The notes: generated by a model not told the origin, from the letters alone. Positions 1 to 5,375 are shown, counted from the first letter of the stretch. The stretch is 8,397 nt of DNA from Gaiellasilicea sp039914895 (GCA_039914895.1 JBDSOJ010000036.1:1-8397); one strand, 5' to 3'. A program made the numbers and translations.

Positions 1-112
1 CGTGGCCATCTTCTTCACCACGCGTGCGCGGTGGCCAAGTTCGCCGATCTTTTCGAGCGGTCAGCACATCGCGATGGTCGATCGAGCCTATCCTCCTAGC
101 GCGGTGACGGAC

Positions 113-302
113 ATGAAGCCGACGTCCCAGGTGCTCGTCTGCAGCGAACTGCAGCCAGCAGATCCTCGAAGCCGAAGCGATCGACCTCGGCTGGCGGTAC
201 TGGTCTGACGGTGTCGGTGAGCTACTCCCGTTCTGCCCAGACTGCGCACACCGGGAGTTCCGGCCGGACGCGCCCTCTAGTTCCTCGCCAGAGCGTGGAT
301 GA
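113..302 (+). pseudogene. small CxxC...CxxC zinc-ribbon protein, frameshifted by one base
   Basis: No single frame covers this gene. From ATG 113 the product begins MKPTSQVLVCSE and then runs into a non-protein-like tail. The +1 frame continues with QQILEAEAIDLGWRYW and ends at TGA 300-302 after FCPDCAHREF. Removing one C near position 149 (gaaCtgc to gaatgc) joins the two halves into a clean 62-aa protein. It then has Cys pairs at residues 10/13 (CSEC) and 41/44 (CPDC), the spacing of a treble-clef or zinc-ribbon knuckle. The junction falls exactly where it creates the first CxxC, which strongly supports a real gene carrying an indel. Small zinc ribbons of this style are common hypothetical proteins in actinobacterial phage and accessory DNA; their role is unknown. 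The upstream Shine-Dalgarno is weak, so the start is tentative (ATG 74 is an alternative). The 3' end overlaps the next, convergent gene by 26 nt. It could be a true pseudogene or a sequencing error. Confidence 0.6.
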
Positions 303-588
303 GACGGGCCGCCGCCTCACCCCCGCCCCGCCTGAGTAGGGCGAGAGCGCAGACGGCCGCTTGCAGCTCGGAGAGAGACGGTTTGCCTTCGACGCAGAAA
401 CGGGCGATCCAGCGTGTCGCCGCCCGGTCGAAGCGAGGATCATCCTCGCTCGCGTAGAGGAGCACGAGCGAGAGCGCGTCCTCGAGGTCGAGGTGCCCCA
501 TCTCGCGTGCGGCCAGCTCGGCGTTGAGAAGGCTCTTGCGCTCGACGGCCCGGCGGAAGCGTGTTACGGCTGATCCCTGGGCTGTCAC
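277..588 (-). CDS. conserved-looking small hypothetical protein (103 aa)
   Basis: This 103-aa protein starts at GTG 588 and stops at TAG 279-277. It looks wholly alpha-helical. An N-terminal half with LNAELAAREMGHLDLEDALSL is followed by LVLLYASEDDPRFDRAATRW and a leucine/alanine-rich C-terminal helix. The pattern (aromatic- and Arg-rich centre with an A-x-R-W-x-A-R-F element, then an L-x-E-x-Q helix) resembles a small hypothetical family I recall from actinobacterial genomes, often near mobile DNA. No function is assigned to that family that I know of. There are no membrane segments, signal peptide or metal ligands. The Shine-Dalgarno is poor (GAGTGAGAA about 10-15 nt upstream). The gene is convergent with the broken zinc-ribbon gene and faces away from the operon at 1459. 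Confidence 0.6.
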   Translation of the reverse strand: MTAQGSAVTRFRRAVERKSLLNAELAAREMGHLDLEDALSLVLLYASEDDPRFDRAATRWIARFCVEGKPSLSELQAAVCALALLRRGGGEAAARLIHALARN

Positions 589-693
589 GAACGTATGTTC
601 TCACTCGCGCCCATCTGCCGCTCGACCACTAGCTAAGGTCTCGCCTCGAACGGTGACTCTGTGTAAAGAGCCGGTCGCGGCGCGGGCGACTGT

Positions 694-1470
694 CTAGCGT
701 CGACGCCGCATGACCGGGTAGAGGGAAGCTAGCTCGTTGCGGAGCTCCCGTTCCGGGTTCCGCTTCGCCCCCTGCACCTCTGACGACCGCGTGCGCTTGT
801 CGCAGCGGGGACACCAGAACGACCACATCTTCCCGCCGTTGTCACGAGTCGTCTCCGGAAACACCGCGTCGCAGCCCCTCGGCCTGGCGCTGATCGGGCC
901 GACCTCGACTCGCCGTTGGCGCCACCCGCCAACGAGCACGTCTGCCGCCGGCAGCCCGCCGAGGCAGACCGCCAACGGCTCGCGGCCGGTAACCTCGAGC
1001 TCGATCCTCTTCGCCTCTTGCTTCGTGCGAACGTCCACGAGAACGCACAGGGACTTGAGGCGCCAGCGGCCCAGTTGCGAGGCGACGAGAGGCGGAAGCG
1101 GCTCTAAGAGGCCCTGCCGCAATCGGCGATGAACCGATCCGAGGACGGCGACGGCCGCTTCACGATCGGCTCGCTCGTTGTAGTCGACCAACCCGAGTTC
1201 CTTCCGAAGATCGAACGGAGCGAACAGCCGCTTGGCGACGTCGTCAGGAACGTCGCGCGGGCGAAAAATCTGGATTGCGTGCGGGATCTTCTCGTCTAGG
1301 ACGAGCCGCTTGAGCGTGTAACGCGAGACCCGCTCGAGCGCTTCCCCGCATTCGGTCTGCACGTCGGCGCGGAGGCGAACGAGATCGGTGTCGACCCAAG
1401 CCGGCCGCGTCCTGTCCGCATTACTTTCCCGCGGCTCTCCTTGGGCGACGATTGAGCCATGCTGAGTCAC
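694..1470 (-). CDS. unrecognised protein with C-terminal Cys (CPRC) motif
   Basis: I do not recognise this gene. The frame is open upstream to 1626, but that extension (rich in Pro/Arg) would lie antisense to the helix-turn-helix gene, so the region before GTG 1470 is probably not coding; from GTG 1470 the product is 258 aa. The body has a helical region (RADVQTECGEALERVSRYTL), then IQIFRPRDVPDDVAKRLFAPF and a basic/hydrophobic centre. Near the C-terminus is a Cys followed 21 residues later by WCPRCDKRT, which may bind zinc, and the tail is very basic (ends RRRR). Third-position GC is high, consistent with real coding. The start is doubtful: a good Shine-Dalgarno (AAGGAGAG, 1442-1435) precedes ATG 1421 in another frame, and one extra G in the GGG at about 1395-1397 would connect that ATG to this frame. 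It is divergent from the HTH gene. A nucleic-acid-binding role is only a guess. Confidence 0.55.
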   Translation of the reverse strand: MTQHGSIVAQGEPRESNADRTRPAWVDTDLVRLRADVQTECGEALERVSRYTLKRLVLDEKIPHAIQIFRPRDVPDDVAKRLFAPFDLRKELGLVDYNERADREAAVAVLGSVHRRLRQGLLEPLPPLVASQLGRWRLKSLCVLVDVRTKQEAKRIELEVTGREPLAVCLGGLPAADVLVGGWRQRRVEVGPISARPRGCDAVFPETTRDNGGKMWSFWCPRCDKRTRSSEVQGAKRNPERELRNELASLYPVMRRRR

Positions 1471-1671
1471 GGGGAGCACGTTAGGGAGGCGAGCGGACGA
1501 CTCTTGTCCGTGAACGAGGCGGCGGAAATGCTCAGTGTCTCGCGGCCGACGATCTACCGGCTCGTCCGGCGGCGTGAGCTGCCGGCGTCCCGCGTCGGCG
1601 CACGGCTTCGGTTCCGGCCCGAGCACGTCGACGAGTACGTCGATAGCCGGCGGGTGGGCGCTAGGCCATGA
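1459..1671 (+). CDS. excisionase-family helix-turn-helix DNA-binding protein
   Basis: The product is 70 aa. The core LSVNEAAEMLSVSRPTIYRL (residues 16-35), the following VRRRELPASRVGARLRF and the C-terminal FRPEHVDEYV match the MerR-like HTH_17 / 'excisionase family' fold. The first helix pair recognises DNA, and a short wing (the R-x-G-x-R-L-R-F element) completes the domain. Proteins of this kind act as recombination directionality factors or as small repressors or activators in integrated elements. There is no strong Shine-Dalgarno before ATG 1459, and the reading may begin at the TTG or GTG just before the domain. The stop overlaps the next start in an ATGA (1668-1671), which makes it the first gene of a translationally coupled operon. 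Its 5' end overlaps the proposed start of the divergent gene. The domain call is firm; whether it drives excision or regulates transcription cannot be told. Confidence 0.8.
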   Translation: MLSHGEHVREASGRLLSVNEAAEMLSVSRPTIYRLVRRRELPASRVGARLRFRPEHVDEYVDSRRVGARP

Positions 1672-1946
1672 GCCAGAACGACGAAGCGGCCCGCCAAGGC
1701 CGCCCCGACACCAACATGATCCCCGCCGAGCACCTTAGCAAGCGGGACGGACTGCAAGACGCCGGCCTCATCGATTATCGGGAACGTCTAGTGGCGGTCC
1801 TAGACCACCTCGAGGAAGGCGCCTTCGGCGTCGGCGCGGCAAGGATCGTGCTGCTCGGACTGCTCGAAGACCTCGACCTCCTCGGCAGGGAGGGCTCGTG
1901 TGAGCGCCTTCGGCATCATCGAGCACAACCGCAAGCGAACGCGTGA
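1668..1946 (+). CDS. small hypothetical protein in the ATPase operon
   Basis: The product is 92 aa, starting at an ATGA overlap with the helix-turn-helix gene. The middle (residues about 34-70, IDYRERLVAVLDHLEEGAF then ARIVLLGLLEDLDLL) reads as two amphipathic helices. The last 20 residues (CERLRHHRAQPQANA) look unlike the rest and overlap the next gene by 47 nt. The other junctions in this operon are 4-nt overlaps. A stop in another frame, TGA 1901-1903, would give exactly such a GTGA junction if one G were added to the G-rich stretch at 1888-1894. The true C-terminus may therefore be about residue 78, with the present tail an indel artefact. No family is recognised, and it has no Cys, signal peptide or membrane helix of convincing length. 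Its position suggests an accessory role to the ATPase. Confidence 0.55.
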   Translation: MSQNDEAARQGRPDTNMIPAEHLSKRDGLQDAGLIDYRERLVAVLDHLEEGAFGVGAARIVLLGLLEDLDLLGREGSCERLRHHRAQPQANA

Positions 1947-2187
1947 AGCCGAGCGCCGCGCCGACCACCTCGAGCGCGAACGCGCGAAGCTCGAGCGGCT
2001 GCTCGCGGTCGTGCTCGACGTCGCCGTCGGCGGAACCGGCGTCGACCGGCTCGAGCTACTCACGATGCTCGAGAAGATGCTCGAGCAGGTCGACCAGATC
2101 CGGCAACTACCGGAGCGGTCTATCGAAGATCTCGCGCAGCTGCTCCGCGAGACCAACCCAGACTTGTCATGGCGGAAAGAGTCATGA
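1900..2187 (+). CDS. small coiled-coil protein in the ATPase operon
   Basis: The product is 95 aa from GTG 1900, preceded by a G-rich Shine-Dalgarno (AGGGAGGG, 1887-1894). Residues 8-40 (EHNRKRTREAERRADHLERE and on) are a highly charged heptad-like helix. A second leucine-rich helix (LELLTMLEKMLEQVDQIRQL) follows, so the protein is most likely an alpha-helical coiled coil that oligomerises or bridges partners. It ends in an ATGA overlap (2184-2187) with the ATPase gene, implying coupled translation and perhaps a physical partnership with it. I know of no named family. The composition (Glu/Arg/Leu-rich, high third-position GC) agrees with its neighbours. Confidence 0.65.
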   Translation: MSAFGIIEHNRKRTREAERRADHLERERAKLERLLAVVLDVAVGGTGVDRLELLTMLEKMLEQVDQIRQLPERSIEDLAQLLRETNPDLSWRKES

Positions 2188-3335
2188 CAGGGCTCGACAT
2201 CCAAGCAGTCCCCTTCGGCGAGCCGGAGACACCCGAGGAGATCGACGTAGACGAGCTCCACGAGCTGCTCGCGCCGACGCACGTCGACATCGAGTTCGCG
2301 CCAGACATTCCGGCTCGACTGTCGCTGCGGCAGCTCGACAGCTACCGGATCCGCCGCGTCGAATGGCTGGACAAGCCGCACCTGCAGCGGGGCGCCTTCC
2401 ACCTTCTCGCCGGCCGCAAAGGAGTCTGCAAAGGCACCTGGATCTGCCGCACCGCCGCGCGTGTCACGACCGGTGAACTGTACGGCGAACCGAAGCGCGT
2501 GCTCGTCATCACCTCCGAGGACTCAATCGAGCTCGACTTCCTCCCCCGCCTGATCGCAGCCGGCGGCGACCCCAGCAAGGTCGCGATCGTCAACGGCCCC
2601 TTCCAGCTACCCGGTGACATCGACTGGCTCAGAGCACAAGCGCAGAAGCTCGGGAACGTCGGCCTCATCGTCATCGACCCGCTCGGCAACCATGCGGGCG
2701 GCAAAGACACAAACGCCGAAGGCGACACCCGCGCCGCCATCCAAGACCTGAACCCGCTCGCCGACGAGCTCGACTGCATGGTCTTCGGGGTCCGCCACCT
2801 CTCCAAGGACGCAAGCCGCGGCGCCCTCTCATCCGTCCTCGGATCCACCGCCTGGGTCGACGTCCCCCGCGCCGTCATCCTCATGGCAGCCGACGACGAA
2901 GACGACATGCTCTTCCACGCCCAGGTCGTCGCCGGCAACCGCGGCCCCAAGAGCGCCACCGGCCGCGCCTACCGGCTCGAGCTCCACGACGTCGAACCCG
3001 CCCGGGACATCACCTGCCTCACCGCAGAAGGCGAATCGACCAAGGACGTCGAGCAGCTACTCAACGGCCGCAGCGCCGACGCAGCCCCAGAAAGCCGCAG
3101 CGCCCAGGCCCGCGAGCTGATCCTCGACATCCTCGAGAACGAAGGCGAGCAGGAATCCGACGCGTTCGACGCACGGATCTCCGCAGAGACAGGCATCAGC
3201 GCCAAGACCGTCCGCAACATCCGCGGCACGATCAAAAACGACGGCCTCATCCGTGCCACGCCAGCCAAGGACGAGCTCGGCACCGTCACGCACTGGACAG
3301 TCAGCCGCACCCTCGCACCGAGGACAGACGCATGA
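2184..3335 (+). CDS. RepA-like AAA ATPase with C-terminal winged helix
   Basis: The product is 383 aa. ATG 2184 is preferred over ATG 2169 because it has GGCGGAAAGAG just upstream and forms an ATGA with the previous stop. Residues 1-60 are an acidic leader. A RecA/DnaB-like ATPase fold follows, of the AAA_25 (RepA hexameric helicase-like) type. It has a P-loop at 77-85 (GRKGVCKGT), Walker B at 161-166 (LIVIDP), a sensor-like VFGVRHLSK at 200-208 and a conserved SSVLGSTAWVDVPRAV segment at 216-231. Residues about 305-375 form a winged-helix DNA-binding tail (recognition region SAKTVRNIRGTIKNDG). Proteins of this class occur as replication or maintenance ATPases of plasmids, phage satellites and integrated elements. 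The P-loop is atypical, with Cys in place of the Gly before the Lys and Gly-Thr after it. It is the last clear gene of the operon. The ATPase class is confident; the replication role is inferred. Confidence 0.85.
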   Translation: MTGLDIQAVPFGEPETPEEIDVDELHELLAPTHVDIEFAPDIPARLSLRQLDSYRIRRVEWLDKPHLQRGAFHLLAGRKGVCKGTWICRTAARVTTGELYGEPKRVLVITSEDSIELDFLPRLIAAGGDPSKVAIVNGPFQLPGDIDWLRAQAQKLGNVGLIVIDPLGNHAGGKDTNAEGDTRAAIQDLNPLADELDCMVFGVRHLSKDASRGALSSVLGSTAWVDVPRAVILMAADDEDDMLFHAQVVAGNRGPKSATGRAYRLELHDVEPARDITCLTAEGESTKDVEQLLNGRSADAAPESRSAQARELILDILENEGEQESDAFDARISAETGISAKTVRNIRGTIKNDGLIRATPAKDELGTVTHWTVSRTLAPRTDA

Positions 3336-3598
3336 CCAGTGCCCGACACGACCAGCGCCCGTCCATTCAACCGTGGTTGAACACGAACGGCTTATCCAAG
3401 CGGTCTGCCCTTCCACCGCCCTGGAGAGTGTGTGTACGGGCAGTTACCCCCAAGTGCCCGAGTGCCCGACGTCTACGCGCGTGCGAGGCACTGGCTTTTT
3501 TAAGCCAGTACACCACGCTCCACCCCCGCTCGCAAAAATTCTCTCTGCAATTAGATCGTGACGTTTGATGCTTGATCCGGCCGTTTCAGGAGGTGCCC
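3336..3598. other. 263-bp non-coding stretch with tandem repeats, possible origin or control region
   Basis: No convincing gene lies between the ATPase and the nuclease. The motif AGTGCCCG occurs three times: at 3338-3345 and as a head-to-tail tandem at 3453-3460 and 3461-3468. A perfect hairpin lies at 3490-3509, and an unusually AT-rich patch (AAAAATTCTCTCTGCAATTA, 3535-3554) precedes the nuclease gene. Short direct repeats, an AT-rich stretch and a position beside a RepA-like ATPase are what a plasmid-type origin or an operator region looks like, but the repeats are few and short. The stretch could equally hold the promoter of the nuclease gene. Confidence 0.35.
3490..3509. other. perfect 8-bp inverted repeat (hairpin)
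   Basis: ACTGGCTT (3490-3497) and AAGCCAGT (3502-3509) are exact reverse complements around a TTTT loop. It lies downstream of the ATPase operon and could end its transcription or be a protein-binding palindrome. It lacks the T-run after the stem expected of an intrinsic terminator on either strand, so it is left as an unassigned hairpin. Confidence 0.5.
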
Positions 3599-4369
3599 AT
3601 GTCGGAGCACGAACCCGAAGTCCCGGCCGTCGTGGTCGAGGACGAGGTGCCCGCGATCACTCCAACGCCGCGGGCGCCGAAGCAGCCGAGCACACCTAAG
3701 TGGGAGGCGGACGCGCGCGAGCGTGTCAGGGCGGGAATCCGGAAGTTCGCCAAGCCGTTAAGTGATCTCATCGCGCGCGACGCGAACGAAGGTGATACGC
3801 GGATGCTCGTAAACCGGATGCTCACGGACGTGCTCGGCTACGACGAGTTCAGCGACCTGACGACGGAGTACCAGGTTAGGGGCGAGTTCGCCGACTACGG
3901 GATTCGGATCGACCGGGACCTTGTGGCTTTCGTTGAGGTGAAGCGGGTCGCGACGAAGTTGGGGGCGAAGCACCTCCGGCAAGCGGAGATGTACGCCGTG
4001 AACGAGGGCGTGGAGTGGATCATCCTCACGAACGGAGCGGATTGGCGCGCGTACCACCTGACGGGTGGCCTGCCGGTTGAGATCGACCTCGCGCTCGACA
4101 TCAACCTCGTCGGCGAGGAGACGGTCGGCCAGAAGGCGGACCAGCTCTTCTACCTCTCGCGAGAGTCGCTGAAGCGCCGGCAGATCGACGAGCTCTGGAA
4201 GGCCCGACGGGCGACCTCGCCGAAGTCGCTCGCGAACGTGCTCGGCTCCGATGCCGTGACGGACGCGATCCGCAAGGAGCTGAAGCGGACGACCGGGCAG
4301 AAGGTCGAGGGAGCCGACGTGAAGCGGCTGCTACGGGAGACGGTGCTCCGACCCGAGTGCCTCGATTAG
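3599..4369 (+). CDS. stand-alone PD-(D/E)XK nuclease, HsdR N-terminal-like
   Basis: The product is 256 aa. ATG 3599 is chosen over ATG 3572 because a strong Shine-Dalgarno (AGGAGGTG) ends a few bases before it. Residues 1-35 are an acidic, Pro-rich, probably disordered leader. Residues about 36-155 match the nuclease fold seen at the N-terminus of type I restriction HsdR subunits and in predicted type IV restriction enzymes. The visible elements are TEYQVRGEFADYGIRID with the likely metal-binding Asp at 99, FVEVKRV with the E113-x-K115 catalytic pair, and RQAEMYA (Q128-x3-Y132), a motif IV-like element. WIILTNGADWRAYHL at 140-154 is also typical. The C-terminal 100 residues are helical and may bind a partner. 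There is no helicase domain, methyltransferase or specificity subunit nearby, so it acts alone or with distant partners. It lies between the repeat region and the tRNA end of the element. A defence or DNA-processing role is inferred. Confidence 0.8.
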   Translation: MSEHEPEVPAVVVEDEVPAITPTPRAPKQPSTPKWEADARERVRAGIRKFAKPLSDLIARDANEGDTRMLVNRMLTDVLGYDEFSDLTTEYQVRGEFADYGIRIDRDLVAFVEVKRVATKLGAKHLRQAEMYAVNEGVEWIILTNGADWRAYHLTGGLPVEIDLALDINLVGEETVGQKADQLFYLSRESLKRRQIDELWKARRATSPKSLANVLGSDAVTDAIRKELKRTTGQKVEGADVKRLLRETVLRPECLD

Positions 4370-4496
4370 CGTGTCGCTCGACAGGACCAGTGGCACCCTC
4401 GGGCCCGGACGCGATGAACCCGAAGCGGCTGCGCGTCACCTAGCGTTGGCGGTGCCTAACACGGTGGCAGTCGCGGCAGCGTCACCAAGTTGCCTT

Positions 4497-4543
4497 CGTC
4501 CGCGTCTACTCGAGGAGTGACGTTTGCGGACGGATTGCGGACG
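4497..4543. repeat. three GCGGACG sites, two in direct 11-bp phase, beside the tRNA
   Basis: TTGCGGACG occurs at 4524-4532 and again at 4535-4543, an 11-bp period close to one helical turn. An inverted GCGGACG (as CGTCCGC) is at 4497-4503. The cluster is 66 bp from the tRNA 3' end. Helically phased short repeats beside an attachment core resemble integrase arm-type or excisionase binding sites; that interpretation is inference only. Confidence 0.35.
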
Positions 4544-4576
4544 CCACAAAGAGCCGATGCATTGGCCAGTTCACGC

Positions 4577-4602
4577 AAAAAGCCCGGGTTACCGGGGCTT
4601 TT
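4577..4602 (-). terminator. intrinsic terminator of tRNA-Pro
   Basis: Read on the minus strand, AAAAGCCC-C-GG, a short loop and CCGGGCTTTT form a 10-bp stem with one bulged base, ending in a run of five T. It begins 6 nt after the tRNA 3' end, so it most likely ends tRNA-Pro transcription. Confidence 0.75.
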
Positions 4603-4608
4603 CGTAAG

Positions 4609-4683
4609 TCGGGGCGCCGAGATTCGAACTCGGGACCTCTAGTCCCCCAGACTAGCGCGCTAACCAGGCTGCGCCACGCCCCG
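4609..4683 (-). tRNA. tRNA-Pro (anticodon GGG)
   Basis: A 75-nt cloverleaf folds on the minus strand: acceptor CGGGGCG/CGCCCCG, D-stem GCGC/GCGC, anticodon stem CTAGT/ACTAG with loop CTGGGGG (anticodon GGG, reading CCC and CCU), and T-arm CCGAG-TTCGAAT-CTCGG. The C1-G72 pair and discriminator A73 are the proline identity features of bacterial tRNA-Pro. CCA is not encoded (CTTACG follows), so it must be added after transcription. It lies in the same direction as proS and about 0.7 kb downstream of it, and its 3' end marks the edge of the accessory region. Confidence 0.95.
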
Positions 4684-4722
4684 CGACGGTGGGCACGGTA
4701 GCAGGCTGCGGGAGCGCGCAGC

Positions 4723-5054
4723 TCAGGCTGCGAGGTCGAACGGGGAGCCGTGGCGCTCGCGGAGGCGCTCGAAGTCCCGGCGGTAGAGCACCGCCACGAC
4801 CACGCCCTGCTCACACAGCTTGCGCAGCTTCCGGTTCTTCCGCGTGGTCAGCTTCTGGCGCATCGTCGTGCACTCGACGTAAATGTCCTGCTCGGGCAGG
4901 TAGACGTCGGGCGTGAAGGCCTCGGCCGCGGAGCGTCGTCGTTCCGTTCGAGCACGAAGGTTGTCGGCTCGTACTCCCACGGAGCTCCGAGCTCGTCGAA
5001 GATCCTGGCCAGCTCACGTTCGACCGGGTGCGCGAAGGTGGGCGCAGGACTCAT
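4723..5054 (-). pseudogene. small endonuclease-fold (Vsr/PD-(D/E)XK-like) protein, frameshifted by one base
   Basis: Two frames carry one protein. From ATG 5054 comes MSPAPTFAHPVERELARIFD through TTFVLERNDD. After about 4934-4940 the sequence continues in another frame with AAEAFTPDVYLPEQ, DIYVECTTMRQKLTTRKNRK and VVVAVLYRRDFERL, ending at TGA 4725-4723. Adding one G (GACGACGCTCC to GACGACGGCTCC) gives a continuous 110-aa protein. It resembles a small hypothetical family I recall from actinobacteria with the pattern W-E-Y-E-P, F-T-P-D-F-Y-L-P, Y-V-E-x-T-x-M. TPD and the Glu of VEC sit where a Vsr-like or PD-(D/E)XK fold places its metal ligands. The role is not established. It starts 21 nt after the XRE gene on the same strand, so the two are probably co-transcribed. 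The conserved text on both sides of the break suggests a recent mutation or a sequencing error. Confidence 0.7.
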
Positions 5055-5075
5055 GTCTCCGGTGAAAACGCTCTC

Positions 5076-5375
5076 TTACACCGCGAGCTTCTTGTACAGC
5101 CGATCGACGAGGTCCGGCATCTGCTCGAGCCGGTCGGCGATCACCCGCAGCCGGTACTCGCGGAAGTGCTCCGGCTCGACGCCGAGCGCGGCTGCGAGAC
5201 GCGCGACGACGTCCTTGGACGGCACGGGTCGGTTGCCGTGCACGAGGTGGTTGAGGTAGCCGGCCGAGAGGCCGGTCTTGGCCGCCAGGCCGCGATACGT
5301 GAGCTCGGTCTCCCCCATCAGGCGCTCGATCGTCCGGCCGAACGCGTCCTCGCTGTACTTCCGCCTGCGGGTCAT
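5076..5375 (-). CDS. XRE-family helix-turn-helix protein
   Basis: The product is 99 aa from ATG 5375, which shares one base with the proS stop (TGATGA). A TTG three bases upstream is the alternative start. Residues about 25-70 (LTYRGLAAKTGLSAGYLNHL, then a PVPSKDVVARLAAALGV helix) are a Cro/C1-type helix-turn-helix with a well-formed turn at TGLSAGY. The remaining C-terminal helix (YRLRVIADRLEQMPDLVDRL) may mediate dimerisation. The domain family represses or activates transcription, often its own operon. Translational coupling to proS suggests it is made with the synthetase. Its immediate follower is the frameshifted endonuclease-like gene. Its target is unknown. Confidence 0.85.
   Translation of the reverse strand: MTRRRKYSEDAFGRTIERLMGETELTYRGLAAKTGLSAGYLNHLVHGNRPVPSKDVVARLAAALGVEPEHFREYRLRVIADRLEQMPDLVDRLYKKLAV

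Larger units (their letters stand above)
4370..4608. other. non-coding junction between nuclease gene and tRNA, putative attachment region
   Basis: This 239-bp stretch holds no convincing gene and no integrase remnant. It directly adjoins the 3' end of tRNA-Pro, the usual target of site-specific integrases, and marks the change from accessory to core gene order. It includes short GCGGACG repeats (described separately) and the tRNA terminator. The far-side duplicate of the tRNA 3' end that would prove integration is not in the window. Confidence 0.4.

Noticed and set aside
1..99. Plus-strand fragment open from the window edge, ending at TAG 97-99 (contains HACAVAKFADLFERS)
   Set aside because: Only 32 residues are visible and its C-terminal end looks random. 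It might be the end of an upstream gene but cannot be supported.
737..1132. 131-aa plus-strand open frame opposite the unknown 258-aa gene
   Set aside because: Ser/Arg/Pro-rich composition without protein-like patterns; the minus-strand frame is longer and looks like real protein.
3332..3568. 78-aa open frame starting with an ATGA overlap at the ATPase stop
   Set aside because: The overlap looks gene-like, but the product is rich in Arg/Pro/Ser with no helical or domain pattern, and the frame runs through the tandem repeats and the perfect hairpin. Treated as non-coding.
4370..4608. Integrase remnant next to the tRNA
   Set aside because: Translations of both strands show no tyrosine or serine recombinase signature.
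4506..4814. Minus-strand 102-aa open frame containing RGPEFESRRPD
   Set aside because: That peptide is the translation of the tRNA T-arm; the frame reads through the tRNA gene and is not coding.
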